A program made the translations under genes and the position numbers. A DNA stretch of 64,000 bases from Brachyspira pilosicoli (GTDB lineage: Bacteria; Spirochaetota; Brachyspiria; Brachyspirales; Brachyspiraceae). Numbering within the stretch: position 1 is the first letter of the stretch; each line of letters begins with the position of its first letter. The DNA lies in contig NZ_JAWLPU010000001.1 in the NCBI RefSeq assembly GCF_036997485.1, positions 1-64,000 on the forward strand, given 5' to 3'. Of the stretch, positions 29,953 to 39,683 are shown one piece after another. A model generated the notes under the pieces. That model did no database searches, was not told the origin of the DNA, and saw only the letters and a list, made by a program, of their open reading frames with translations.

Positions 29953-30903
29953 ATGAAAGTTATGGGAATAGTTGCTGGAAGACATAATGGAAACAGCGAA
30001 ATTTTAGTAAAACAAGCTTTAACAGCTGTAAAAGATGCAGGAGGAGAGGCTATACTTATTAATTTATTTGATTATGATATAAAGCCTTGCTCAGGATGCG
30101 AATCATGTACAATAGGCATGGAGAAAGCATTCAAAGAAAAAAAAGAATATAAAGGCTGCATCTACAAAGAAAAAGATGATATGGACAAAATAGTTAATGT
30201 TATGAATGAATGCGAAGGTATAATAGTGGGCTGTCCTACTTATGATTTGCTTCCTTCTTCATTATATTTATCATTTGCTCAGAGATTTTTAGCTTATGAA
30301 TTATCATTTAGAATAAAGATAGGACAAGTAAAAAAAGACCCTCACACAGTAGCAGGACTTATAGGAGTGGGAGGCTCTAAACATGATTGGCAGACTATGA
30401 GCTTGGAGGGGCTTGCTGCTACAATGTTTACTCAATCTATTACAGTAGTAGATATGTATTTAGCTACAAGCGTTGGAAGACCAGGAAATGTTCTTATACA
30501 TAAAGACTATTTGGAGAGAGCTTACCAAATGGGCAAAAACATAGCTCAAGCAATTAATACACCTGTTGAAGAGAGAAAATGGCTTGGAGACCCTAATTTA
30601 GGTTTATGCCCAAGATGTCATTCTTCTTTAATATACCCAGGCGAAGAGCATTGGGACGGAGTTAAGTTTAATTTTGAATGTGCTGTTTGCGGTGCGGGAG
30701 GCGATTTAGTAAAAGGCGAAAATGGAAAGTATAAATTTGTGCTTGCTGAAAACGGACTTATAAGAGACAGAAATATTAATGAAGCAAGGGCAGTGCATTT
30801 ACAGGAGATAATGGAGACAAGAGATAATTTTATGTCTAGAAAGGGAGAGATAGAAGAAGAATATAAAAAATTTAGAGAGATGAAATTTGAAACTATAAAA
30901 TAG
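29953..30903 (+). CDS. iron-sulfur flavoprotein-like NADPH-dependent FMN reductase with zinc ribbon
   Basis: A flavodoxin-fold protein of the NADPH-dependent FMN reductase/multimeric flavodoxin group. It has the FMN loop GRHNGNSE, then a cysteine cluster PCSGCESC (Cys46, 49, 52, with Cys69) resembling the [4Fe-4S] site of archaeal iron-sulfur flavoproteins, and GCPTYDLLPS. A C-terminal four-cysteine ribbon (Cys219/222 and Cys243/246) is an extra domain. GGGGA precedes the ATG. It is monocistronic with a terminator at 30931. Role in electron transfer or oxidative defence is inferred. Confidence 0.75.
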   Translation: MKVMGIVAGRHNGNSEILVKQALTAVKDAGGEAILINLFDYDIKPCSGCESCTIGMEKAFKEKKEYKGCIYKEKDDMDKIVNVMNECEGIIVGCPTYDLLPSSLYLSFAQRFLAYELSFRIKIGQVKKDPHTVAGLIGVGGSKHDWQTMSLEGLAATMFTQSITVVDMYLATSVGRPGNVLIHKDYLERAYQMGKNIAQAINTPVEERKWLGDPNLGLCPRCHSSLIYPGEEHWDGVKFNFECAVCGAGGDLVKGENGKYKFVLAENGLIRDRNINEARAVHLQEIMETRDNFMSRKGEIEEEYKKFREMKFETIK

Positions 30904-30930
30904 CCGTTAATAAAACCTTTTATATAATAA

Positions 30931-30977
30931 AAAAGCACTATTTATAATTATTAAATTAATTTTTAAATAGTGCTTTT
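30931..30977. terminator. bidirectional terminator
   Basis: 14-bp perfect arms AAAAGCACTATTTA (30931-30944) and TAAATAGTGCTTTT (30964-30977), with T-runs readable on both strands. It serves the flavoprotein gene and possibly the convergent chemoreceptor gene. Confidence 0.8.
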
Positions 30978-31019
30978 ATTTTTGAGTTTATATTAATTAT
31001 ATTTTGTCTTGTATGTTTT

Positions 31020-31115
31020 TGTTTTTATTCAACTTTTTCCCGCCTTCGCTTTGCGGACTTCGTCAAAGTTTTTGCCCTCCGGGCACGCTTTGCGAAAATG
31101 CAATTTTTTTTAACC
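31020..31115. repeat. GC-rich intergenic repeat (TTCAACTTTTTCCCGCC family)
   Basis: The block TTCAACTTTTTCCCGCC, then CTTCGTCAAAGTTTTTGCCC and CGGGCACGCTTTGCGAAAA, closely matches 57953-58030. Related fragments occur at 9.98, 41.1 and 57.56 kb. It lies downstream of two convergent genes. Confidence 0.7.
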
Positions 31116-31159
31116 TATACGAAGAATAAAACTTTTTTACAAAATATAACTATATAATA

Positions 31160-33112
31160 TTATTCTTCCTTTAACTTAAAATATTCTATAGCCTTTATCA
31201 AATCCTCTGCCTCATTAAGAAGCGACTGCGAAGCTGAAGTTGCCTCTTCTACTAATGCTGCATTTTGCTGAACTGAAGTATCCATTTGTGTAATCGCAAT
31301 ATTAACCTGACTTATTCCCCTTCCCTGTTCTTGAGCAGCTATATTAATCTTTTCCATTATTGCTGAAGCATCGTCCATCTTTTGAGATATATCATCAAAC
31401 ATCTCTTTAGATTCTTTTACACTTCTAGTAGCTAAATTAATTTTATTAGTGCTGTCTGTAATCAAATCTGTAATATTTTTTACAGACTCCTGAGCATTCT
31501 GTGCTAAGTTTCTAACTTCACTAGCAACAACAGCAAATCCCCTTCCCTGCTCTCCTGCTCTAGCTGCCTCTACAGAAGCATTCAAAGCAAGTATATTAGT
31601 TTGAAAAGCAATATCCTCTATCAGTTTAGTAATATTTATAATCTTCTCGCTAGCCTCATAAACATCATTCATCTTCTCAACACTGTCTTCTACTATAGTA
31701 CCAGCTTTCATAAGAGAATTTTTAGCATCAGCAACCATTTGCGTACTTCTAGCAACCCCCTCTGCAGATTCTTTTATAGCACTAGCCATCTCGTTCATAG
31801 ATGAAGCAGTCTCTTCCAAACTAGCAGCCTGAGATTCTGTTCTATGTGATAAATCTGTGTTTCCTGATAATACCTGATTGGCTGCAGTTGATACTTGCTC
31901 TGCTGAGTTTCTTACAGTATGTACTACCTTATTAAAATTAAGCATAGCCTTATCCCAGCCTCTAGCAATATCCCCCCATTCATCTTTTCTGTTTTCAAAG
32001 CCCTTAGGTATTTCTATAGTTAAATCTCCTGTAGACATTCCTACTATATCTTTTGCTAAAACTGTAATAATGCTAGAAACTGTTTTTCCTATAATGTAAG
32101 GAACTATTAAAAATGCTAAAACAACTATCACTATAGAAATAATTATCATTATAGTTCTTATTTCGTTTGAGTCTTTGAATATTATTCTATTTGGAGCAGT
32201 GATTTTCAATCCCCAATTTTTACCAGGTATAATATCAACAGGTGTAAACGAATAAGTATAATTCTCTTTTACTGTTTGGCTATAAGTTTGAAATATTACA
32301 ACTTCATTTTTCATTACTTTATTAAACATATCAAATTTTTGATAATAAGGATATATCTCATCTAAAGTTTTACCTATAAAATAATCCTTATCGCTGTCAT
32401 ATAATATAAGTCCTTTATTATCAAAAAGTGTTGTAGTGGTGCCTTCAAAAAGTTTTATATTAGAAAGCAAACTATATAGAGATTCTACTGATACATCTAT
32501 AGCAACAACACCTATTACTCTATTATCTGCCTTTATAGGTATAGACCAAATAAAATTCATAGATTTATTATTATTTGTAGAGGAAGTAAAAATATCTGTT
32601 ATATAATTTGATTTGCTAGCTACAGCAGATGTATAATAATCGCTTTGAAAAATAGTATTATCTAAATGTCCATCTATTAAGTTATCGCCATCTCTTGTTA
32701 TATAATAATTAAAACGTCCATTAGCTTGCATATATTTTTCTGATGTTAAATAATTATTATCATCATTAAATATATTAGGCTCAAAAGCTATTAATAATTT
32801 ATTTACTTCTTTTGGGAGGGTAGTAAAAAAATTGTAAGCTGCTACCTCATAAAAATTTCTGTTTGATACACCGTCTTTATAAAAACCTGCTACGGTATTA
32901 GCAAAGCCGACTGTTATATCAGCCTCATCATTAATAATAGATTTTAAACTTTCAACTTCCATCGCCGCACTTTGTCTTAATATTTGATATACAAACTCTT
33001 TACTCGCATTTCTCACATAAACAATATTTACTACATTGGCAAATACGAGCATTATAACCAATGGAATTAATATAGAAAAACTTATTTTTAATCGAAGACT
33101 TATTTTTTTCAT
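31160..33112 (-). CDS. methyl-accepting chemotaxis protein with periplasmic Cache domain
   Basis: A 650-residue chemoreceptor. Membrane segment 1 lies near residues 10-32, a dCache-type sensor at about 40-310, membrane segment 2 near 322-345 ([19 protein letters not shown]), a HAMP region after it, and a long helical signalling domain. The invariant hairpin tip [20 protein letters not shown] and [15 protein letters not shown] are present. It signals through CheW/CheA, which are not in the window. The ligand is probably a small molecule such as an amino acid. It appears monocistronic. Confidence 0.93.
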   Translation of the reverse strand: MKKISLRLKISFSILIPLVIMLVFANVVNIVYVRNASKEFVYQILRQSAAMEVESLKSIINDEADITVGFANTVAGFYKDGVSNRNFYEVAAYNFFTTLPKEVNKLLIAFEPNIFNDDNNYLTSEKYMQANGRFNYYITRDGDNLIDGHLDNTIFQSDYYTSAVASKSNYITDIFTSSTNNNKSMNFIWSIPIKADNRVIGVVAIDVSVESLYSLLSNIKLFEGTTTTLFDNKGLILYDSDKDYFIGKTLDEIYPYYQKFDMFNKVMKNEVVIFQTYSQTVKENYTYSFTPVDIIPGKNWGLKITAPNRIIFKDSNEIRTIMIIISIVIVVLAFLIVPYIIGKTVSSIITVLAKDIVGMSTGDLTIEIPKGFENRKDEWGDIARGWDKAMLNFNKVVHTVRNSAEQVSTAANQVLSGNTDLSHRTESQAASLEETASSMNEMASAIKESAEGVARSTQMVADAKNSLMKAGTIVEDSVEKMNDVYEASEKIINITKLIEDIAFQTNILALNASVEAARAGEQGRGFAVVASEVRNLAQNAQESVKNITDLITDSTNKINLATRSVKESKEMFDDISQKMDDASAIMEKINIAAQEQGRGISQVNIAITQMDTSVQQNAALVEEATSASQSLLNEAEDLIKAIEYFKLKEE

Positions 33113-33283
33113 AATATAAACCTCTTCTTAATAATAAATAATATTAATAAATAATGTTAATAAATATTCTTTACAATTATTTTACTTTTTAAAAATATAA
33201 AATCAAGCATAAATTTTTAATTATTAAATTAAGATTAAAAAAAAATACAAAAAATATACATTAAAATGAAAAATTATATAAAA

Positions 33284-33829
33284 TTATGAAACAATAAATA
33301 TCTTTTTATTTATAAAAACATATACAACAAATGAAACAATAATTCCAACAAATGCCCCAAAAATAACATCACTCATATAATGAACCATCAAATAAACCCT
33401 TGAAAAACTTATAATCGAAGCAAAAATTACCGCTAAAAAACTATATCTTTTATTAAAGTAAAGAAATATAGGCAAGTAAACAGCAAAAGAAACTGTAGCA
33501 TGCGAAGATGGGCAGGAGAATGATGTTTCAATATGACTTCCTACAGCTGCCCAATAATCATAATAGTCTGTAATAGGACGCTCTCTTGCTATTAAAGGTT
33601 TTAATATAACTGCAGTGATAATAAATGCTATAAAACAGCTAACAGCCATATTTATTCCGCAGAGTCTAGTTTTTTTAAATATCAAAAAAGCTATTATTAA
33701 AGCAGTCAAAAATATAGCATCGCCCATATTTGTAACTAATGAAAAAAAATAGTCCAAGAAATTAAAATTATTATGTAAACTATGTGCAAACTCTATTGCC
33801 GAACTATCCAATTTATTTATTAAATTCAT
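33284..33829 (-). CDS. PAP2-family membrane phosphatase
   Basis: A 181-residue integral membrane phosphatase of the type that dephosphorylates undecaprenyl pyrophosphate or phosphatidate. The three PAP2 motifs are KPLIARERP, PSSHATVSFAV and SRVYLMVHYMSDV, separated by hydrophobic helices. Likely role in envelope lipid recycling; exact substrate not determinable. It stands alone, divergent from the PfkB kinase gene. Confidence 0.85.
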   Translation of the reverse strand: MNLINKLDSSAIEFAHSLHNNFNFLDYFFSLVTNMGDAIFLTALIIAFLIFKKTRLCGINMAVSCFIAFIITAVILKPLIARERPITDYYDYWAAVGSHIETSFSCPSSHATVSFAVYLPIFLYFNKRYSFLAVIFASIISFSRVYLMVHYMSDVIFGAFVGIIVSFVVYVFINKKIFIVS

Positions 33830-33928
33830 AAACTAAAGTCCATATATAAAACAAAAAATACATAAAACATATTGTCAAATAATGTCTTTTAATATAACAT
33901 AAAAAAATCAAAAAAGGAAAAATGGTTT

Positions 33929-34861
33929 ATGAACGAATATATAGTTTCTATAGGCGGCTCTAATATAGATATACAAGGCTTCTCCAAAGAAAATATTTTA
34001 TTAAAAGAATCAAACCCTGCAAAAATAAATATATGTACTGGAGGCGTTGAAAGAAATATTGTTCATAATTTATCAAACTTAGGTCTTTACAATATCAAGT
34101 TTATAACATCAATAGGAGATGATATATTCGGTGATATTCTTCTAAACAATATAAAATCGCTTAATATAGATACTTCGTACATTATAAAAAAAGGCTCTTC
34201 CACAACATATATGGCTATAATGAATAGTGATAAAGATATGTATTTAGCCGTTTCTGATATGGACGATTTAGACAAAAACATTACAATAGAATATTTAGAG
34301 AGTATAAAAGAAATAATAAAAAATGCAAATCTCATCACAATAGATGCCGTAATAAAAAGAGAGATTTTTGAATATTTAATAAAAAACTTTCCAGACAAAA
34401 AATTATTATGCGATGCTGTATCTGTAAAAAAAGCAGAAAATATAAAAGGATTAGAAAAACATATATATGCTCTAAAACTCAATTCAAATGAGGCTTCATT
34501 TCTTTTAGACAAAGACATTGGCACAATAGAAGATGGTTTGGAGGCGGTGAGTAGATTTATAGACATAGGAGTATCAGAAATATACATTACGTTTGCAGAA
34601 AAAGGAATATGCTACGCCTCTACTAAAACAAAACCAACACATATAAAAGCACCCAAAGTAAATATTTTAAATGCTTCAGGAGCAGGAGATGCATTTATGG
34701 CTGGTATAATTTATTCTATATACAATAATTTTGATTTAGATTATAAAGTAAAGTTTGCCGCCATTATGTCTATGCTCGCATTAGAAAGCGAAGAGACTGT
34801 CAGCAACAATATAAGTTTAGAAAATATTCATCAAAGACTAAAACTAATATTTAATTGCTGA
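33929..34861 (+). CDS. PfkB-family carbohydrate kinase, pseudouridine-kinase-like
   Basis: A 310-residue ribokinase-fold enzyme. IGGSNIDIQGFS at the N-terminus, NPAKINICTGGVERNIVHNL, and the catalytic NASGAGDAFMAGI near the C-terminus are family marks. The N-terminal pattern (GGSNIDI.G.S....SNP.KI....GGV.RNI..NL) is closest to PsuK/YeiC pseudouridine kinases. The usual partner pseudouridine-5'-phosphate glycosidase is not adjacent, so the substrate is tentative. AAGGAA lies upstream of the ATG. Confidence 0.75.
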   Translation: MNEYIVSIGGSNIDIQGFSKENILLKESNPAKINICTGGVERNIVHNLSNLGLYNIKFITSIGDDIFGDILLNNIKSLNIDTSYIIKKGSSTTYMAIMNSDKDMYLAVSDMDDLDKNITIEYLESIKEIIKNANLITIDAVIKREIFEYLIKNFPDKKLLCDAVSVKKAENIKGLEKHIYALKLNSNEASFLLDKDIGTIEDGLEAVSRFIDIGVSEIYITFAEKGICYASTKTKPTHIKAPKVNILNASGAGDAFMAGIIYSIYNNFDLDYKVKFAAIMSMLALESEETVSNNISLENIHQRLKLIFNC

Positions 34862-34920
34862 CAATACTAATGCTTCCTTAATTAAATTAACTTTAATAAA
34901 TTCAAAATATTATAATAATA

Positions 34921-35274
34921 TTAAAACATCTTAGCTATTTCGATTTTTGTTTCTAATAAAGTTTTTCTTATCATTAATGTTTCTATATTACCTATCCTAT
35001 CTCTCTTTTTTATCATAATATAAAAGAGATATATTTTATTATATTCCCTATAACAAAATATTCTTATATCATGATACCTTATTTCCCATATATCATTTTC
35101 TATCTTTTTATAAAGTTTCTGCGGCGGCTGAATATTTAAAGAAAGCAAATGTGCAATATAATTAATTTTTTCATAAAGCATTCTTTTTCTTACAACTTTA
35201 TAGTCTATAAAGTTCTTTACCCAATCATGATAATATACTGTTATATTATCATTTGATAATAAGTATTTTAGCAT
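34921..35274 (-). CDS. RelE/HigB-like (phage Gp49-type) toxin homologue
   Basis: The 117-residue protein has the Gp49/HigB pattern: a helical N-terminus, then PPQKLYKKIENDIWEIRYHDIRIFCYREYNKIYLFYIMIKK, matching LEG.LWELR...RIFY......LLH.F.KK of the RelE-superfamily mRNA interferases. It overlaps the preceding transporter gene by seven bases and is the last gene of a three-gene unit. No HigA-type antitoxin follows; the only nearby HTH is in the first gene of the unit. Toxicity unproven. Confidence 0.6.
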   Translation of the reverse strand: MLKYLLSNDNITVYYHDWVKNFIDYKVVRKRMLYEKINYIAHLLSLNIQPPQKLYKKIENDIWEIRYHDIRIFCYREYNKIYLFYIMIKKRDRIGNIETLMIRKTLLETKIEIAKMF

Positions 35275-36545
35275 ATTAAATCCTCCTTCTTTTTATAAAA
35301 AATAATATATGATATTAAAGCATGAAAAATCATACCTAAACCAAACATAATAATTATAGTGTTCATATTAAAATTAATATAACCTCTTAATATATACACA
35401 ATACCATAATAAACAAAATTGATTATAATTGAATTTATAAGATTATAACTTGTCCTACCATAACCTATAAATATATTATCAGGTATAATAGACAAAGCAT
35501 AAAATATATAAAAAGGTGATAATTTTAATACTATAAAATATATATCATTATGATTTTCAAGCCTTTCAAGATATTGAAAGAATATATTTGAAAATAAAAC
35601 TAAAATAGCCCCTAAAAATGTAATTATAAATATTATTCTAAAATAATTTCCAACTTGGCTATTTTTCTGCTCTTTACAATTAGTTCTTATCACTTCATTC
35701 AAAGCTAATACAGGCATTAATAACCAATTCCATATAAAATTATTTGCTACCCAATAATTACCTTGTTCAGCAACAAGATTAACCATTTTTACTACCATTA
35801 AAGCATACACTATATTATCAACCAAAATTTGCAATGCTGAAAATATACCTATTTTGAAATATGAAATGAATATTTTTTTATCATCTTTAGAAAAGCCTGA
35901 TAATTTTAATAAACCCATTTTTACTAAAATAACAATACCCAATATTCCCATTAAAGTATTCATAATCATATTAGAATATGCTACACCGAAAGCATTGAAT
36001 CTTGATACTAAATTAAAATCTAATATCACAAGAAGCAAAGTCTTTATAAAGGCAAATATTATAAAAACTTTATATAATTCTTTTGATACTATAACTATAT
36101 TTACAGAAGTGATAATAAAACCAATTACAAATGCTATAGTCTCTAAATTTAAATATCTAGTAACTAAATCAATATCTGATTCATTTACATTCATAATTCC
36201 TATAAGGCTTCTTGATATTATGTAAACAATAATAGAGAATAAAAAATATAGCACAAATCCAACTGTTATAACTTTAAAAGTAACTTTTGGAAAATTAGCA
36301 TCATCATTTTTTATTACTCTGTTAAATATAGCATAAAGAGGTATATGCAAAAAAGCAAGTAATGTTTCATTGATTAAATCAAACCATTCAAGCTGCCCTA
36401 TAACATTAAATACAGATGAGTCTGTAGAAATTGAAATTATCATAGTTCTTATAGTTTGATATAATGCCGGAAACAAAGATAAAAATATTAAAGAAAAATA
36501 TAACTTGTAATTAAAATTTTTCAAATGAAAAACATTTTTAATCAT
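35268..36545 (-). CDS. MATE-like polytopic transporter/flippase
   Basis: A 425-residue protein with about twelve hydrophobic segments, resembling MATE/MOP-superfamily transporters in layout (two halves with GVAYSNMIMNTLMGILG at the end of the first half). It is divergent from the canonical MATE gene at 39684-41024. It lies 14 bases after the HTH-phosphotransferase gene and overlaps the RelE-like gene. The partner kinase suggests a phosphorylated solute, by analogy with choline kinase/permease loci. Substrate unknown. Confidence 0.65.
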   Translation of the reverse strand: MIKNVFHLKNFNYKLYFSLIFLSLFPALYQTIRTMIISISTDSSVFNVIGQLEWFDLINETLLAFLHIPLYAIFNRVIKNDDANFPKVTFKVITVGFVLYFLFSIIVYIISRSLIGIMNVNESDIDLVTRYLNLETIAFVIGFIITSVNIVIVSKELYKVFIIFAFIKTLLLVILDFNLVSRFNAFGVAYSNMIMNTLMGILGIVILVKMGLLKLSGFSKDDKKIFISYFKIGIFSALQILVDNIVYALMVVKMVNLVAEQGNYWVANNFIWNWLLMPVLALNEVIRTNCKEQKNSQVGNYFRIIFIITFLGAILVLFSNIFFQYLERLENHNDIYFIVLKLSPFYIFYALSIIPDNIFIGYGRTSYNLINSIIINFVYYGIVYILRGYINFNMNTIIIMFGLGMIFHALISYIIFYKKKEDLIC

Positions 36546-36559
36546 GATTATAAACTCCT

Positions 36560-38359
36560 TTATTTTTGATGAACTATTTTTGTTATTATATCCCTATTAA
36601 ATCTTACCCAAATTTTACTCCATTCCACCCATTCATATATTCGTATATACTCTTTAGAATCTCGTCCGTATTTTTCTTTTGCCTCCTGCTGTTTTGAGTC
36701 CATAACTTTTTTCATTTTATCAACAAAATCTTTTCTAACTTTATCATTTGGGTTATAGTATTTGATTATTTTCTCAAAGTAATCTAATAATTGCTCATGC
36801 TTTCTATCTAATGCCCCTATATTTGACCAAGTCCATATAATATAAATTAAATCCTCATACTCCTCTCCTATTTTACAATGCTCCCAATCTATTATTCCAG
36901 TAATTTTACCCTTATTATTAAACACAGCATTCAAAGGACTTAAATCATTATGAACATAAACCTTACCTTTTAAATGTTTTTTTGATATTTCATTAATTTC
37001 TTTGATTGTATCAAGAACCTGATATATTTTTTCTATAGGCATAGTATAAACATATTTTTCTGTGTTGCCTTTAATATACTCAAATATATCCTCATTATTT
37101 TCATTCCCATAATATTTTGGAACTTTTTTGTAATTATTTTGTTCCATAAATTTTAGAAACTCATATTCTTTTTCATTATTGGATCTAGTTTTATAGACTT
37201 TATTGTCTTCAATTCTGATTTTATTATTTGTTATAATCGATGATTTTGAAAATCTATTAGATAATTTTTCAAAATCTTTTTTAATACTTCCGTCAATAAC
37301 CGAAGAATCATGCTTATTATATCTGAATATTAATGCAGCTTTATTGTTTTTCCAAAAAGAAGAGTAATATATTTTATCAGAATAAATATCTTTATCTATA
37401 TAATCAAATTCTAAATCTTCTATAGATACATTAGCAGCACTTATTTCATTTTCATATATCTCTTTATGTATAATATCATTGTATCTTGATAAAAGAGAAT
37501 CTATTTTTTTTAATTTATCCCACCCATTACATTCTTTGTATATAGAATAAGAATGATTTATCCTATCAAAAATAAATAAAATGATAATATTAAATGAATA
37601 TACTTCATAATTATTATCTTTATACAAAAAATAATCAGCTTTATAATCTTCATCTTCTAAAAAGAATAAATTAAAAAGATTATCATTTTGTATAATTTTA
37701 TCTATTAATTCTTGATATTTGGATATATTCTTTTTAAATACAGTATTAAAATCAAAACTTCCGCCTATCTTAATTTCAATATCATCTTTTTTTAATAACT
37801 CATCAAAACTGCTTTCAGAACATAAATGAAAATTCAATATATTAGAAAGATACTCAGGCTTTTTATCAATTATAATATCTATAATGCCAAATACATTTTC
37901 AGTATTTAAATACTTTATTAAATCATTATCAATTAAATACTTAATACCATTTATAGATTTATAGTCAATAATATAGTCAGCTATATTTTTATTATATTCA
38001 TCATATATGTATATGATATTGTTTTCAATTTTTAGTTCCTGCAATAAACTTTTATACTTTTCTTCATTATCTATATATGCAGCATATCTTAATCCTCTAG
38101 GTATAAATTCATTAAGATTTTTACTCTCTCCATTAAGAATATAATCAAGAGTAGTTTTTAATTTTCTCTCTATTAGAGGTATATATTCATATTTAAAATT
38201 TCTTTTACCAGAAATCATTTTAGAGAAATTAGTTTTTATAGTATTATAATCAGATTCTTTACCTTCAGTTTCTTCAATCAAATACATAATCAAATCTTTA
38301 TAGTTAAGATTATTATTTTTTAAAAGCTCTAAAATTCTATTCTCTTTATCTGAAGTCAT
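36560..38359 (-). CDS. HTH domain fused to aminoglycoside/choline-kinase-like phosphotransferase
   Basis: This 599-residue protein starts MTSDKENR after GGGAG. Residues about 1-80 resemble an XRE-type helix-turn-helix (SDYNTIKTNFSKMISGKRNF, followed by LIERKLKTTLDYIL). Residues about 90-200 look like degenerate ankyrin-type helical repeats. The C-terminal third is an APH/ChoK kinase with the Brenner motif HNDLSPLN (His470, Asp472, Asn477) and IIDWEH (Asp491). The combination of a DNA-binding domain and a small-molecule kinase is uncommon. It leads a unit with a MATE-like transporter and a RelE-like toxin. TTGTCA repeats lie upstream of its promoter. Confidence 0.7.
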   Translation of the reverse strand: MTSDKENRILELLKNNNLNYKDLIMYLIEETEGKESDYNTIKTNFSKMISGKRNFKYEYIPLIERKLKTTLDYILNGESKNLNEFIPRGLRYAAYIDNEEKYKSLLQELKIENNIIYIYDEYNKNIADYIIDYKSINGIKYLIDNDLIKYLNTENVFGIIDIIIDKKPEYLSNILNFHLCSESSFDELLKKDDIEIKIGGSFDFNTVFKKNISKYQELIDKIIQNDNLFNLFFLEDEDYKADYFLYKDNNYEVYSFNIIILFIFDRINHSYSIYKECNGWDKLKKIDSLLSRYNDIIHKEIYENEISAANVSIEDLEFDYIDKDIYSDKIYYSSFWKNNKAALIFRYNKHDSSVIDGSIKKDFEKLSNRFSKSSIITNNKIRIEDNKVYKTRSNNEKEYEFLKFMEQNNYKKVPKYYGNENNEDIFEYIKGNTEKYVYTMPIEKIYQVLDTIKEINEISKKHLKGKVYVHNDLSPLNAVFNNKGKITGIIDWEHCKIGEEYEDLIYIIWTWSNIGALDRKHEQLLDYFEKIIKYYNPNDKVRKDFVDKMKKVMDSKQQEAKEKYGRDSKEYIRIYEWVEWSKIWVRFNRDIITKIVHQK

Positions 38360-38392
38360 ATATATCTCCCAATGCAATCATTTTTATAATAT

Positions 38393-38421
38393 AAATATAG
38401 CATAATACAGTATAAAGTCAA
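38393..38421 (-). promoter_or_regulatory. promoter of the HTH-phosphotransferase operon
   Basis: On the minus strand TTGACT (38421-38416), 17 bases, TATATT (38398-38393), about 35 bases before the ATG. Confidence 0.5.
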
Positions 38422-38428
38422 TAATAAA

Positions 38429-38502
38429 GTTGTCAAAAATAAAAAAATAGTTGTCATTTTTTATTTAAAAATAATTGTCTAAATATAACTAAAAAGTTGT
38501 CA
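38429..38502. promoter_or_regulatory. cluster of four TTGTCA direct repeats, possible operators
   Basis: GTTGTCA occurs at 38429-38435, 38450-38456 and 38496-38502, with ATTGTCT at 38474-38480. Start-to-start spacing is 21, 24 and 22 bases, close to two helical turns. They sit just upstream of the -35 of an operon whose first protein has an HTH domain. Confidence 0.4.
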
Positions 38503-38694
38503 AATATATAAACATGTTCTTTATTAATCATTTTAAGAATTATAAAAAATTAAAATAAAAAAAGATTATTTAAAAATATAAATTCTGATTGCTTAAATGC
38601 TAAAAATATTTTGAAATATTAGAAACAATATAGCTTATTTATTGAAATATAAAAACAGCTTTATAACTGTTAATTACAAAACCATATATAAAAA
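38503..38694. other. AT-rich intergenic, nothing recognised
   Basis: No gene, hairpin terminator or RNA was recognised between the repeat cluster and the YqfO-like gene. Confidence 0.5.
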
Positions 38695-39036
38695 TTAAAA
38701 ATCTAAATTAAATCTATCATTTATTAAAGGTATAATATTTATAACAGGCTCTTCATAAGGGTGTACTTCTTTTATTACTTTTACTGCATTGTAAACATTC
38801 TCTATATCTGTAGCAAATTCTATTTTATCTTCATCAGCCTTTGATAATTTATTAATTTCTCCATCAAAAGGATTAGCATTTTTTAAAGGCCGCCAATAAC
38901 CAGTTACTTTTGTTACTGACATTACATTATCATAATTGCCAACCCCCAAAACCCCTATATTGTTTAATGCCTCTCTTAGTTTATCTCTATATTCTTCAGG
39001 TATATATACTTCTATTTTTACTTTTTTAAAGTCCAT
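38695..39036 (-). CDS. YqfO/NIF3-insert-like small protein
   Basis: The 113-residue protein has KIEVYIPEEYRDKLREALNNIGVLGVGNYDNVMSVT and ends with VKVIKEVHPYEEPVINIIPL. That is the pattern of the CutA-like insert domain found in YqfO/NIF3 proteins, here stand-alone. Such free-standing versions are widespread and poorly characterised; a metal or nucleotide regulatory role is possible. It lies 34 bases after the GNAT gene and is probably co-transcribed. Confidence 0.7.
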   Translation of the reverse strand: MDFKKVKIEVYIPEEYRDKLREALNNIGVLGVGNYDNVMSVTKVTGYWRPLKNANPFDGEINKLSKADEDKIEFATDIENVYNAVKVIKEVHPYEEPVINIIPLINDRFNLDF

Positions 39037-39070
39037 TATATGCTCCTAATTCAATTAATTAATAAAATAA

Positions 39071-39553
39071 TTATAAATCTATATAATAAAGCACTATATC
39101 TTCATACTCATTATTTTTGTTGATATAACCTTTTTTAACAATACCTATTTCATTAAAACCTATTTTTTTATATAATCTATGAGCAGTTTCATTAGACAAT
39201 ACAACAGCATTAAACTGAAGTATTTTATAACCTAATTTAGCACCTTGTTTAATGGAGTCTCTCACCAAAGCCTCACCTACCCCTTTACCTCTAATACTTT
39301 TATCTACCGCATAAGAAGCATTGCATATATGTCCGCATCTTCCTATATTATTAGGGTGAAGTATATAAACTCCATAAACTTTTTCTTCTTCTATCGCTAA
39401 GCCAGTATAGTCTTGAGAAGAAAAATATTTATCTGACTCTTCTTCATCTTTTAAAACATCTATTTGAGGAAAGTAAATACCATCTTCTATAATATTATTC
39501 CATATACCCATAGCTTCACTAACATATTTTTTATTATATTTCACTATTTCCAT
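39071..39553 (-). CDS. GNAT family N-acetyltransferase
   Basis: A 160-residue acetyltransferase. The start MEIVKYNKKY has AAAGGA upstream; a start 11 codons earlier lacks one. The acetyl-CoA loop is SIRGKGVGEALVRDSIKQGA, and the later FNAVVLSNETAHRLYKKIGF is the typical GNAT C-terminal core. Substrate cannot be predicted. It is divergent from the MATE gene and upstream of the YqfO-like gene. Confidence 0.85.
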   Translation of the reverse strand: MEIVKYNKKYVSEAMGIWNNIIEDGIYFPQIDVLKDEEESDKYFSSQDYTGLAIEEEKVYGVYILHPNNIGRCGHICNASYAVDKSIRGKGVGEALVRDSIKQGAKLGYKILQFNAVVLSNETAHRLYKKIGFNEIGIVKKGYINKNNEYEDIVLYYIDL

Positions 39554-39600
39554 AATTAAGTCCTTTATATTATTATATATTATCAATTCATATTATGCTA

Positions 39601-39628
39601 TTGACAAATAAATTAAAATGTTTACAAT
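39601..39628 (+). promoter_or_regulatory. promoter of MATE efflux gene
   Basis: TTGACA (39601-39606), 16 bases, TACAAT (39623-39628), 55 bases before the ATG. Confidence 0.5.
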
Positions 39629-39683
39629 TAGTCTGAAAACGTACTTATAATGTTTTTTATTTAAAACTTAATAGGCACCTTAA

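Noticed and set aside
34087-34587. 166-codon frame antisense to the PfkB gene
   Set aside because: The PfkB frame has full family motifs; the antisense frame has none.
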